Source: CAZPHU01 sp964419255 (GTDB taxonomy: Bacteria > Fibrobacterota > Chitinivibrionia > Chitinivibrionales > CAYFVL01). From it: DNA of 35,853 nucleotides. Within the stretch, counting starts at the first letter, position 1. Each line of letters begins with the position of its first letter. The stretch covers positions 1-35,853 of the forward strand of contig CAYQOU010000042.1 of NCBI GenBank assembly GCA_964419255.1, given 5' to 3'. The notes beneath the pieces were generated by a model. It saw nothing but the letters and a program-made list of their open reading frames with translations, ran no database searches and was not told the DNA's origin. This document shows, piece after piece, positions 25,203-32,924 of the stretch. The translations under genes and the position numbers were made by a program.

Positions 25203-25706
25203 CTACGTACCCTGTGCTCCGCGCATCATGATCAACTTGCCCGAGCGCACCGATTCGATAATCCCGAACTTCTCGAACAACGAATGCACGGCGTTTAGCT
25301 TGTCGCTGTTTCCGGTTACCTCGAAGGTCATGGACTGCTCATCCATATCCACCGAACGGCATTTGAAATGGTCGGCGATCTGCAGTACCTCGGTTCTGGC
25401 TTCGGGCATGCAACTGACCTTTATAAGCGCAAGCTCCCGCTCGACCGTGTAGTCGCCGGTGTGGTCGCGGGCGTGGATCACATCCACCAGTTTATTTAGC
25501 TGATTGATTATCTGATCCAACGTCTGCGGATCGCCCGATGCCACCAGATTCATGCGGGAGTAAGAAGTGCCATGGGATGGCGAAACTACCACGCTTTCCA
25601 GATTAAACCCCCGGCGGGAAAACACCAGTGCGATACGAATGAGAACCCCCGGTTTGTTGTTTACCAGCAGGCTGATTGCATGTCTGTCATCCGGTTTTCT
25701 TTCCAT
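25203..25706 (-). CDS. ilvH: Acetolactate synthase small (regulatory) subunit
   Basis: This is the regulatory subunit of acetohydroxyacid synthase, which binds valine for feedback inhibition and raises activity of the large subunit. The 167-residue protein has an N-terminal ACT domain (HAISLLVNNKPGVLIRIALVFSRRGFN, residues about 9-80; the NNKPGVL turn is typical). The C-terminal half has RELALIKV and the FEVTG-x-x-x-K motif. The length matches E. coli IlvH. AAAGGA precedes the ATG. It follows ilvB by 25 bp. Confidence 0.96.
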   Translation of the reverse strand: MERKPDDRHAISLLVNNKPGVLIRIALVFSRRGFNLESVVVSPSHGTSYSRMNLVASGDPQTLDQIINQLNKLVDVIHARDHTGDYTVERELALIKVSCMPEARTEVLQIADHFKCRSVDMDEQSMTFEVTGNSDKLNAVHSLFEKFGIIESVRSGKLIMMRGAQGT

Positions 25707-25731
25707 TATCTATAAGTCCTTTCAATCGATG

Positions 25732-27423
25732 TTATTTACTGGTCGGTGGCTCAAGCAGCATGGATTCGTATCCTTTGCCTGCCGGAATCATCGGAAACAC
25801 ATTCTCCTGCTTTTCGACATGCGCATGAATCAAACAGGGGCCGTCATTATAGGCCAGAGCCTCCGAAAGCACCTTCTCCATCTCTTCGCGTTTAGTAATG
25901 CCCATCGCCTTGATCCCATAGGCCTTTGCCAGGGTGACAAAATCGGGATTACCCACCAGGTCGACACCTATAGTGCGGTTGTCGAAAAACAGATGCTGCC
26001 ACTGACGGACCATCCCCAGGTACTTATTATCCAATATGATAATCTTTATCGGCAGCTTATTGATCGCCGCTGTGGCAAGCTCCGCCTGAGTCATCTGGAA
26101 GCCACCGTCGCCGCTGATCGAGATGACCAGCTCGCCGGGACGAGCCATCTGGGCACCGATAGCAGCGGGAAGGCCAAAGCCCATTGTACCCGCTCCGCCG
26201 GAAGAAAGCCAGTGATCGGGCTGAACGGTTTTGCAAAACTGCGCCGCCCACATCTGATGCTGGCCGACGTCGGTGACGATCACGGCCTTGCTCTGCGTCA
26301 TCTCATCAATCTTTTGACAAACCTCCTGAGCCTTCAAACCGCCTTTCGCTTCATACTTCAGCGGGTATTTTTTCTTCCAGTCATCGATTTTCTTAAGCCA
26401 TGCGGCGGTATCCAACTTATGCACCTGAGCAATCAGCTCTTCCACCACCGGCTTTGCATCACCGAGGATGAAATAGTCGACCGTCAGCATCTTGTCCTTC
26501 TCCGACGGATCGATATCGATGTGAATCTTTTTGGCGGTCGGGCAGAACAGTTTCGGATCACCAATGATACGGTCATCCCAGCGCGAGCCGATCGAAACGA
26601 TACAGTCACTCTCCAGAATCGCCTTATTGGCGTAGGCCGTTCCGTGCATTCCCAGCATACCCACACATAGCGGGTGGGTTTCGGGGAACGCGCCTTTGCC
26701 CAGAAGAGTGGTGGTCACCGGAATCCGCGCCTTTTCCGCAAGTTTGATCACCGCCTCATGTGCATCTGAAAGCAGCGCCCCATGTCCGACCAGAAGAATC
26801 GGGCAGCGGGAGCGGTTTATCGCTTCCGCCGCGCGAGCCAGCTCCTTGTGATCGAAAGATTCCGGAATCTTGTATCCCGGCAGATCGAGTGAAATATCGA
26901 AATCGGGAACAAACCTGGTGGCAGAAACATCCTTGGGCATGTCGATAAGCACCGGACCGGGTCTTCCGGTATGGGCGATATGGAAAGCCTCCTTGATCAC
27001 CCGGGGGATATCGTTAACATCCTTGACCAGATAGGAATGTTTGACCACCGGAAATGAGATTCCCGACACGTCGGCTTCCTGAAACGCCTCGAGGCCAAGG
27101 TGCGCCGAAGCCACCTGTCCGCAGATAACCACCATAGGAACCGAGTCCATATGCGCGGTCAGAAGGCCGGTGATCGCGTTTGTCGCTCCGGGACCGGAGG
27201 TCACCAGGGCGACACCGGTTCGGTTGCTTGCACGCGCGTAACCGTCGGCCATATGCGTCGCTCCCTGCTCGTGACGGCTGAGAATCAGCTTGATCGTCGA
27301 GTCGTGAAGCGCATCGAAAATCGGAATGTTCGCGCCGCCGGGATAACCGAAGATATGGGTAACCCCCTCCTTTTCGCAGGCGGCAATCAGTGCCTGAGCA
27401 CCGGTAACGTGTGAACCTGACAT
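25732..27423 (-). CDS. ilvB: Acetolactate synthase large (catalytic) subunit
   Basis: This ThDP-dependent enzyme makes 2-acetolactate or 2-aceto-2-hydroxybutyrate, the first step to valine, leucine and isoleucine. The 563-residue protein has the N-terminal GYPGGANIP and the catalytic Glu E52 (SRHEQGATHMADGYAR). The FAD-domain pattern GMLGMHGT is followed by the ThDP motif GDGGFQMTQAELATA with DNKYLGM. GAGGAG lies 8 bp before the ATG. Codons are GC-richer than in most neighbours (many gcc, ggc, cgc), which may reflect high expression. Possible minus-strand -10 boxes lie at about 27510 (TATTAT) and nearer the gene. Confidence 0.97.
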   Translation of the reverse strand: MSGSHVTGAQALIAACEKEGVTHIFGYPGGANIPIFDALHDSTIKLILSRHEQGATHMADGYARASNRTGVALVTSGPGATNAITGLLTAHMDSVPMVVICGQVASAHLGLEAFQEADVSGISFPVVKHSYLVKDVNDIPRVIKEAFHIAHTGRPGPVLIDMPKDVSATRFVPDFDISLDLPGYKIPESFDHKELARAAEAINRSRCPILLVGHGALLSDAHEAVIKLAEKARIPVTTTLLGKGAFPETHPLCVGMLGMHGTAYANKAILESDCIVSIGSRWDDRIIGDPKLFCPTAKKIHIDIDPSEKDKMLTVDYFILGDAKPVVEELIAQVHKLDTAAWLKKIDDWKKKYPLKYEAKGGLKAQEVCQKIDEMTQSKAVIVTDVGQHQMWAAQFCKTVQPDHWLSSGGAGTMGFGLPAAIGAQMARPGELVISISGDGGFQMTQAELATAAINKLPIKIIILDNKYLGMVRQWQHLFFDNRTIGVDLVGNPDFVTLAKAYGIKAMGITKREEMEKVLSEALAYNDGPCLIHAHVEKQENVFPMIPAGKGYESMLLEPPTSK

Positions 27424-27607
27424 CTGTAGAACTCCTCTATGATTGACAAATTATGTTTAATCTAAAAAATCGGGTGAGATCGATTACTGCTTCGCATGAA
27501 AGATATGGGCGTGGTATAATAGCAAAAAGTCATCTGGCCGTGCGTCTCTACATACGTCTCGATATCGTTTCCTCGACGCTCCGGTTTTTTTCCTCAGCGG
27601 TAAAATG

Positions 27608-27631
27608 GCGCACATACATTATTATGTGCGC
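27608..27631 (-). terminator. Hairpin terminator across the aroC stop codon
   Basis: A perfect 9-bp stem (GCGCACATA / TATGTGCGC) with a 6-base loop starts inside the last codons of aroC. The stop codon (27622-27624) straddles loop and arm. Downstream on the minus strand comes CATTTTACC, a short T-run. It would stop the leu-aro transcript before ilvB. Confidence 0.6.
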
Positions 27632-28701
27632 ATTTTCTGGCGCAGCGCACAATCCGCCAGCACCAGCGCGGCCATGCACTCCGCGATAGGAACCGCGCGG
27701 GGAACCACACAGGGATCGTGTCGGCCCCTGGCTTGCAACTCCGTTTGTTTGCCGTCGAAATTGGCGGTGTTTTGTTTTTGGCCGATTGTCGCGGGTGGTT
27801 TGAATCCGATCCGAAAGAGGATCGGTTCACCGTTGGAGATACCCCCCTGGATTCCACCGCTGTGGTTTGTGGCGGTACCCAGTCGTCCGTCTTTTTGCAC
27901 AAAGGGATCGTTATGCTCTGAGCCGCGCATGCGGGTACCCCCAAAGCCGGAGCCGATTTCGAAAGCTTTGGTTGCGGGAATCGAAAGCATCGCCTGCGCA
28001 AGAAGCGCTTCCAGCTTCTCAAACACCGGCTCACCCCACCCCGCGGGGATGTTTCTGCATACACAGCTCACGATTCCGCCCAGAGAATCCTCCTTGTCCT
28101 TAGCATCCTCGATGAGTGCGGCCATCTTGTCTGCCGCACCGCTGTCGGGGCAGCGGACAAATGATGCATCCACCTTCATGCGGTCGACAGTCTCCGGATT
28201 GATGTTTTTAGCATCTACGGTACCTACCGACTGAACCCAGGCGACAATCTCTATGCCGTAGGTGAGGCGAAGAAACTTCTCCGCTATCGCCCCGGCGGCT
28301 ACCCGCCCGATCGACTCCCGGGCACTGGATCGTCCTCCGCCGCTTGCCGCACGGATACCGTATTTCATCTGATAGGTGTAATCCGCGTGGCTTGGACGCG
28401 GCACCGTGGCCATCTCCTGATAATCGCCGGGGCGCTGATCCTTATTGGGGACAAAAAGCCCGATAGGCGTACCCAGGGTGAGGCCGTTTTCGGTGCCGGA
28501 AAGAATTGTGACCCGATCCTTTTCATCACGCGGCGTACTGTAGTCGCTTTGCCCCGGACGTCTTCTATCCAGCTGTGGCTGGATGTCGGCCTCTGTCAGC
28601 TCCATGCGGGATGGGCAGCCATCGACGATCGCGCCGACTCCCTTGCAATGTGATTCACCAAAGGTGGTTACCCGAAATAATCTACCAAATGTACTGGACA
28701 T
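27622..28701 (-). CDS. aroC: Chorismate synthase
   Basis: AroC converts EPSP to chorismate, the last step of the shikimate pathway, using reduced FMN. The 359-residue protein has the family motifs: TFGESHCKGVGAIVDG near the start, RRRPGQ, the central SGGGRSSARES (RASGGGRSSARET type) and GIQGGISNGEPI, and it ends RHDPCVVPRAVPI-x-E. The start codon abuts the aroK stop with no gap, so the two are translated as a pair. Its stop codon is inside a terminator hairpin. Confidence 0.97.
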   Translation of the reverse strand: MSSTFGRLFRVTTFGESHCKGVGAIVDGCPSRMELTEADIQPQLDRRRPGQSDYSTPRDEKDRVTILSGTENGLTLGTPIGLFVPNKDQRPGDYQEMATVPRPSHADYTYQMKYGIRAASGGGRSSARESIGRVAAGAIAEKFLRLTYGIEIVAWVQSVGTVDAKNINPETVDRMKVDASFVRCPDSGAADKMAALIEDAKDKEDSLGGIVSCVCRNIPAGWGEPVFEKLEALLAQAMLSIPATKAFEIGSGFGGTRMRGSEHNDPFVQKDGRLGTATNHSGGIQGGISNGEPILFRIGFKPPATIGQKQNTANFDGKQTELQARGRHDPCVVPRAVPIAECMAALVLADCALRQKMRT

Positions 28702-29283
28702 CTACATACCTTTATCTGCAAAATAGTTGTTTCTTTCGAGTGCATCGATAATCGCCTGCACTGCCTGCTCGGGAGTCAGAGAGGTGGTCTCGATCTTCAC
28801 ATCGGCTATGCGGGAATAGACCTTATCGCGCATGCGATACACCTTTCTTACCCCCTCCACCGTGGGATCATCTCGAAGCCATGCAGGGAGCCCCTTGTGC
28901 TCCATGCGCTGAAAAATAACCTCCGGTTCCGCTTCAAGATAAATTATGGCTCCCATTCGATTCAGAATCACATCGTTGCCTTCCCGAAGCGGGGCTCCGC
29001 CGCCGGTTGCCAGCACCGCTGAGCCTTCCGACTCCAAAGCGCTGAGCGCATTCCGTTCAAGTTCTCCGAACGCCTTCTCACCATTTTCGATAAAAATCTC
29101 ACGGCATCGTTTCTTTACGCCCCGGTTGGATTCATATAGCTGCTCTACTCTGCGATCCAAATCGATGAAAGGCAGTTTCAGCAATCTTGCCAGTATTCTT
29201 CCGATTGTCGATTTGCCGCATGATGCGAACCCGATTAAAACGATGTGCGGAATAGATCCCGGCACCCCTTTACCTGTTCCCAA
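28702..29283 (-). CDS. aroK: Shikimate kinase, with an atypical substrate site
   Basis: Shikimate kinase phosphorylates shikimate with ATP. The 193-residue protein has Walker A G18-FASCGKST, the shikimate Asp in DLD (41-43), a GGG motif (94-96, ATGGGA) and R152 in RDKVYSRIAD. The usual GE-x-x-FR-x-x-E motif reads GEKAFGELE, so the Arg that normally contacts shikimate is G73; the preceding loop (about 52-62) is longer than usual. I chose the TTG at 29283 because GGAG lies 7 bp upstream, while no ATG is available. Position next to aroC supports the name. Confidence 0.85.
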   Translation of the reverse strand: MGTGKGVPGSIPHIVLIGFASCGKSTIGRILARLLKLPFIDLDRRVEQLYESNRGVKKRCREIFIENGEKAFGELERNALSALESEGSAVLATGGGAPLREGNDVILNRMGAIIYLEAEPEVIFQRMEHKGLPAWLRDDPTVEGVRKVYRMRDKVYSRIADVKIETTSLTPEQAVQAIIDALERNNYFADKGM

Positions 29284-29301
29284 ACTTTAACTCCACTCGC
29301 T

Positions 29302-29919
29302 TCAGTCTGAAAAATCATTCATGTAGGGGAGACGAGATGCTGTTTGCTCTATCAGGTCTCTCCGTTGACTCAACACCTCTGTCGTATCCCAGGTTCCTTC
29401 TAAGAAAGCTTTTCGGAAAGCTTCCGGTATTGAAATATCGTACTGCTGATCCCGGAATGTTATTTGTCGGTTTTCCAGATCAATCTGTAATGAACTGTCG
29501 GGAAACTGATCTACCAGCTCCATGAGTTTGTTTGCGGTTCTCTCATCGATAGTGACGGCCGGCATTCCCATTGATGCGCAGTTGCCGGCAAAGATGTCGG
29601 CAAACGACTCACCGATCAGGGCGCGTATGCCGAAGCCGGCAAGCGATTGTGGGGCGTGCTCGCGGGATGAGCCGCAGCCGAAGTTTTTATTTACAAGCAG
29701 GATATCATTGCCTTTGAATTTTTCTTCGTTGAGAGGATGCTTTCGAGGTTTCATATTCTCATCGAAACGCTCATCATAAAACGCAAAATCGCCCAGTCCC
29801 TCGAAGCTGGTACATCGCATGAAACGAGCCGGTATGATGGCGTCGGTGTCTATGTCGTTTCCCGGTACGGGAACTCCTTTACCGGTGATTCTTGTGATTC
29901 TTTTCGTATTCTGTTCCAT
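29302..29919 (-). CDS. leuD: 3-isopropylmalate dehydratase small subunit
   Basis: LeuD is the small (swivel-domain) partner of LeuC in the isomerisation of 2- to 3-isopropylmalate. The 205 residues fit the bacterial form: GNDIDTDAIIPARFM (22-36), ILLVNKNFGCGSSREHAPQSL (core GCGSSREHA) and IGESFADIFAGNC. The ATG at 29919 has only a weak AGGTG upstream, whereas a strong Shine-Dalgarno 53-60 bp upstream feeds an overlapping small ORF. aroK follows after 18 bp. Confidence 0.96.
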   Translation of the reverse strand: MEQNTKRITRITGKGVPVPGNDIDTDAIIPARFMRCTSFEGLGDFAFYDERFDENMKPRKHPLNEEKFKGNDILLVNKNFGCGSSREHAPQSLAGFGIRALIGESFADIFAGNCASMGMPAVTIDERTANKLMELVDQFPDSSLQIDLENRQITFRDQQYDISIPEAFRKAFLEGTWDTTEVLSQRRDLIEQTASRLPYMNDFSD

Positions 29920-29965
29920 AATTACACACCTGCAGGTTTGAATGAACCGTTTTCGAATGAAACAC
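29879..29965 (-). CDS. Possible 28-codon leader ORF overlapping the leuD start
   Basis: A GTG at 29965-29963 lies 6 bp after GGAGGAGG (29979-29972), the best Shine-Dalgarno in this operon. The frame runs 28 codons, overlaps the leuD start out of frame and stops 41 bases inside leuD. The peptide (begins with start Met then FHSKTVHSNLQVCNYG) has no known family and no run of Leu codons. It could couple ribosome entry to leuD, or be chance. Confidence 0.25.
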   Translation of the reverse strand: MFHSKTVHSNLQVCNYGTEYEKNHKNHR

Positions 29966-29970
29966 TTTTT

Positions 29971-29989
29971 GCCTCCTCCAGGAGGGGGC
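29971..29989 (-). promoter_or_regulatory. Hairpin masking a Shine-Dalgarno in the leuC-leuD gap
   Basis: On the minus strand GCCCCCT pairs with AGGAGGC around a CCTGG loop (one C/A mismatch). It occludes the GGAGGAGG that serves the small ORF before leuD. The 166-bp leuC-leuD gap is unusually wide for this pair and has no other clear signal. Confidence 0.35.
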
Positions 29990-30085
29990 GCCCGCAGAAC
30001 GGGATCAAGGGCAAAAGAGTCAGGGAAATGCGTTAGAGCCTTAGTGACTTCTTATCCCGTGCTCTATTCCCACCATCATCACCTT

Positions 30086-31489
30086 TTACCCAACCACTTC
30101 TCGAACATCGGTGACCTTTCCGCTGATTGCCGCGGCGGCAACCATCGCCGGACTCATGAGCAGCGTACGGCCTTTGGGCGAGCCCTGCCGTCCGATGAAG
30201 TTACGGTTGGATGAGCTGGCACACACCTGATCCCCCGACAGCTTGTCGGGATTCATCCCCAGGCACATCGAACAGCCTGGGTTTCGCCAGGAGAAGCCTG
30301 CCTCGGTAAAGATCTTGTCCAACCCCTCAGCCTCCGCTTGCATTTTAACCCGTTGCGATCCCGGAACAACCATCGCATCCACGTCGGGTGAAACCTTCTT
30401 GCCTTCCACAATACGGGCCGCCTCTCGTAAGTCGGAAATACGGCTGTTGGTACACGAGCCCAGAAACGCCACGTTTATGGGCATGCCCAGTATCGGGCTG
30501 CCTTCCTCGAAGCCCATATGATTGTATGCTTTGCGGGCTGCCTCCCGGTCGTTTTCAGGCAGCTTGCTAATCGTTGGCATATTTTGAGTCACCCGTATTG
30601 CCTGGCCCGGATTGATGCCCCAGGTAACCATCGGTTCGAGATCATCCACATTCATGGTGACGATGTCATCATAGAACGCGTCTTCATCAGAGGCGATACT
30701 CTGCCAGTAGGCCACTGCTTTTTCGAAGCTCTGCCCCTTTGGGGCGTATGGTCTTTCCTTGATATATTGGAACGTGGTCTCATCGGGATTCACATACCCC
30801 GCGCGTGCACCGCCCTCAATGCTCATGTTACAGATGGTCATCCGTTCCTCCATGCTTAGCGCCTTTATGGCGGGGCCGGCATATTCGTATGCATATCCCA
30901 GCCCTCCCTTGACCCCAAGCATTGCCATGATATTCAGGATGATATCCTTTGCATACACTCCCGTGCCCAGGGTTCCATCTATCTGTATCCGGCGTACCTT
31001 TGGCTTGCTGAGGGCAAGAGTCTGGGTGGCCAGTACATCTCGTATCTGTGATGTGCCGATACCAAAAGCAATCGACCCAAACGCTCCATGGGTGGAGGTG
31101 TGTGAATCTCCGCAGGCTATTGTCATGCCGGGTTGAGTCAGACCCTGCTCGGGTCCAATCATGTGCACGATTCCCTGATTTCCCGTGCCGGGATCAAAAA
31201 ACGTGATACCGTATTTTTGGGTGTTCTCTTCCAACGCTTGCATCATCTGCTCGGCAAGAACATCGGAAAAGGGCCTGTCTTGAGAGACTGTCGGAACGAT
31301 ATGATCTACCGTCGCAAACGTTCTGTTTGGATACATAACCGTCAGGCCGCGTTCCTGAAGCATTTGAAACGCTTGCGGCGAAGTAACTTCATGGATGAGA
31401 TGCATACCGATAAACAGTTGATCCTGTCCGGTCGGCAGTGTGGAAACGCGATGGAGCTCCCAAACTTTATTGAACAAATTTGTACCCAT
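30086..31489 (-). CDS. leuC: 3-isopropylmalate dehydratase large subunit
   Basis: LeuC is the [4Fe-4S] aconitase-family catalytic subunit of isopropylmalate isomerase. The 467 residues fit the bacterial form. The cluster cysteines are C346 (FLGSCTNSR), C406 and C409 (NPGCSMCLGMNPD); ACGDSHTSTHGAFG (125-138) is diagnostic. AAAGGAAA precedes the ATG, and a TATAAT lies about 20 bp upstream of the start. leuA and leuB are not in the window. Confidence 0.97.
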   Translation of the reverse strand: MGTNLFNKVWELHRVSTLPTGQDQLFIGMHLIHEVTSPQAFQMLQERGLTVMYPNRTFATVDHIVPTVSQDRPFSDVLAEQMMQALEENTQKYGITFFDPGTGNQGIVHMIGPEQGLTQPGMTIACGDSHTSTHGAFGSIAFGIGTSQIRDVLATQTLALSKPKVRRIQIDGTLGTGVYAKDIILNIMAMLGVKGGLGYAYEYAGPAIKALSMEERMTICNMSIEGGARAGYVNPDETTFQYIKERPYAPKGQSFEKAVAYWQSIASDEDAFYDDIVTMNVDDLEPMVTWGINPGQAIRVTQNMPTISKLPENDREAARKAYNHMGFEEGSPILGMPINVAFLGSCTNSRISDLREAARIVEGKKVSPDVDAMVVPGSQRVKMQAEAEGLDKIFTEAGFSWRNPGCSMCLGMNPDKLSGDQVCASSSNRNFIGRQGSPKGRTLLMSPAMVAAAAISGKVTDVREVVG

Positions 31490-31625
31490 TGTGTTTCCTT
31501 TCTTTTATTATACAGATGCAGCCAAGCAAATATAGGACCGAAGCTCCCGTGAAAAATATATCATCGTTTGTAAATTCCCGGTGAACTACATCTATTCATC
31601 AGAGAGTGTGACAGAGTCAAACTAA

Positions 31626-31735
31626 GCGATTTTCTTGCGGCGATTAGCTCAATCTTTTTGTACAGGCTCTATTTGGCATCTTTGAGATTCCGCAGAGTGG
31701 ATTGCCCGCGATTACTTTCGGCTGAGAACGCTCCG
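31626..31735 (+). repeat. Weak repeat, copy D
   Basis: The start GCGATTTTCTTGCGGCGATT resembles the start of copy A (GCGATTCTCTCGGGGCGATT), including the following GCTCAAT. Later parts (GCATCTTTGAGA, CGCGATTACT, GGCTGAGAACGC) match copy B only loosely, and no strong hairpin is kept. It is listed as a probable decayed member. Confidence 0.3.
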
Positions 31736-31783
31736 CCTCTTTGCTTTGAATGTCGGGTCCGTTTGCGGTTTGTTTACAGGGTT

Positions 31784-31813
31784 TAGTGTACGGTATTGTA
31801 CAATTATACACTA
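31784..31813. promoter_or_regulatory. Nested palindrome downstream of pncC
   Basis: TAGTGTA (31784-31790) and TACACTA (31807-31813) are inverted around 16 bp that contain TTGTACAA (31796-31803). Read on the minus strand the right half gives ATAGTGTATAATT, identical over 13 bases to the VWA promoter at 1981-1993. It could be an operator/promoter for leuC or a structural element. Confidence 0.3.
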
Positions 31814-31835
31814 TGGGCACACTTCTATATGTGTT

Positions 31836-32330
31836 TCATTTCTCTTCTGACAGACAACCGATGATATCAAGAAGTGCCTGCTTCACAGAGCACTCTCGTA
31901 TGGCCTGGCGATCGCCGGTGAAAATATATCTTTTTTCCCATGTGCGGTTTGGGGTGACAAAACCTATGTATACGAGCCCTATCGGCTTATCCGGAGTTCC
32001 GCCGGATGGGCCGGCTATCCCTGAGACTGATATCGCGCATTGTGTTCCCAGTAGCTGAGAAACTCCCTGTGCCATCGCGCGCACCGTTTGTGCGCTGACT
32101 GCTCCGTGCTTCTCAAGTACATCTTTCGGAACGCGAAGGACCTTTTCTTTTACCTCGTTACTGTAGGCAATCACGCCTCCCTCGAAGAAAAACGAGGTAC
32201 CCGGCACTTCCGTTATCACGGCGCCTGTCAGCCCCCCGGTGCACGATTCGGCCACCGAAATGCTCCATTTCTTATGCTGAAGTAAAAGCCCCAGTTTGGA
32301 GGCCAGATCATAATGCTGCAATGATAACAT
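31836..32330 (-). CDS. pncC: NMN amidohydrolase PncC (CinA C-terminal domain only)
   Basis: PncC deamidates nicotinamide mononucleotide to nicotinate mononucleotide in pyridine-nucleotide recycling. The 164-residue protein is the stand-alone CinA C-terminal domain: AESCTGG (27-33, catalytic S29), GGVIAYSNEVKEKVL with Y56 and K61, HGAVSAQTV and SGIAGPSGG. The N-terminal MoCF/ADP-ribose pyrophosphatase half of full CinA is absent and nothing suggests truncation. It overlaps pgpA by 23 bp. Confidence 0.9.
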   Translation of the reverse strand: MLSLQHYDLASKLGLLLQHKKWSISVAESCTGGLTGAVITEVPGTSFFFEGGVIAYSNEVKEKVLRVPKDVLEKHGAVSAQTVRAMAQGVSQLLGTQCAISVSGIAGPSGGTPDKPIGLVYIGFVTPNRTWEKRYIFTGDRQAIRECSVKQALLDIIGCLSEEK

Positions 32331-32814
32331 CGTAGAGCCAAAGAAGAAAAAGAAGTGAAATGTTTGACATCACTCCGGCGACAACATCATCCATGGTCAT
32401 ACCAACACCCCCTTCAACCTCTTCCAGATTATGCACGGGGAAAGGTTTGACAATGTCAAAGAAACGGAAGAGCAGAAAACCCATGATTAGCGTACGCCAG
32501 GAGATTGGAATCATAAAAAAGGTAATGAATTGTCCGGCAACTTCATCGAGTACAAACTGTTTGGGATCATGATCACCAAACACCGCGTGTGAGTTTTGGC
32601 CCACCAGCATGGAAATTACGGTGAGTGCGATACCTGCCAGCCAGAACTGCAGATAGTATTGCGGATCGAAAAACTGAAAGCTGAAATCGCGGGTAAACCA
32701 GATTGCCGCAACAACTGCCAGAGAGCCCACCGTGCCGGGGGCAAAAGGAAAATAGCCAAGGAAAAAAAGTGAACCGAAAAACCGTTTGAACCATTTTGTT
32801 AAAAAAAACTTCAT
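32308..32814 (-). CDS. pgpA: Phosphatidylglycerophosphatase A
   Basis: PgpA dephosphorylates phosphatidylglycerophosphate in the inner membrane to make phosphatidylglycerol, the donor used by Lgt. The 168-residue protein has four or so membrane segments and the family motifs FAPGTVGSL, DPKQFVLDEVAGQ, FRFFDIVKPFP and MTMDDVVAGV. I chose the ATG at 32814; a TTG 12 codons upstream has no Shine-Dalgarno and adds a non-family peptide. It lies beyond the recR terminator, so it probably has its own start site in the AT-rich stretch 32830-32875. The end overlaps pncC. Confidence 0.93.
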   Translation of the reverse strand: MKFFLTKWFKRFFGSLFFLGYFPFAPGTVGSLAVVAAIWFTRDFSFQFFDPQYYLQFWLAGIALTVISMLVGQNSHAVFGDHDPKQFVLDEVAGQFITFFMIPISWRTLIMGFLLFRFFDIVKPFPVHNLEEVEGGVGMTMDDVVAGVMSNISLLFLLWLYDVIIAAL

Positions 32815-32874
32815 CTTAGGCTCGCATAACTCAAACTCGTGGATGCACAAAATTTTGATTAAAATATATATATA

Positions 32875-32902
32875 CGAAAAAAGGCGGTGTGAAACCGCCT
32901 CA
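32875..32902 (-). terminator. Rho-independent terminator after recR
   Basis: On the minus strand AGGCGGT (32900-32894) and ACCGCCT (32888-32882) form a 7-bp stem with a 5-base loop, followed by TTTTTT (32882-32877). It begins 25 bp after the recR stop codon and separates dnaX-ybaB-recR from pgpA-pncC. Confidence 0.9.
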
Positions 32903-32924
32903 AATCTTGCGTTAATTGGCCCCT

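Larger units (their letters stand above)
31490..31835. other. Spacer between leuC and pncC, 346 bp
   Basis: I see no gene here. It holds the weak repeat copy D and a nested palindrome at 31784-31813. It must contain the leuC promoter (minus strand) and the end of the pncC transcript. Confidence 0.6.

Noticed and set aside
27514..27519. Plus-strand TATAAT between ilvB and aroC
   Set aside because: No plus-strand gene follows. It is probably a chance -10 in an AT-rich promoter region that serves ilvB on the other strand.
31490..31560. T-box or leucine leader peptide before leuC
   Set aside because: No Leu-codon run, no T-box motif and no antiterminator pair are visible.
1981..31814. Shared 13-mer ATAGTGTATAATT as proof of a common regulator
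   Set aside because: A 13-base match somewhere in 36 kb, both strands, is expected by chance, and the flanks differ.
31836..32330. Truncated CinA pseudogene
   Set aside because: The stand-alone C-terminal domain is a known, complete enzyme form (PncC) with all motifs kept.
32815..32850. Longer TTG start for pgpA
   Set aside because: There is no Shine-Dalgarno and the extra peptide is polar and non-family.
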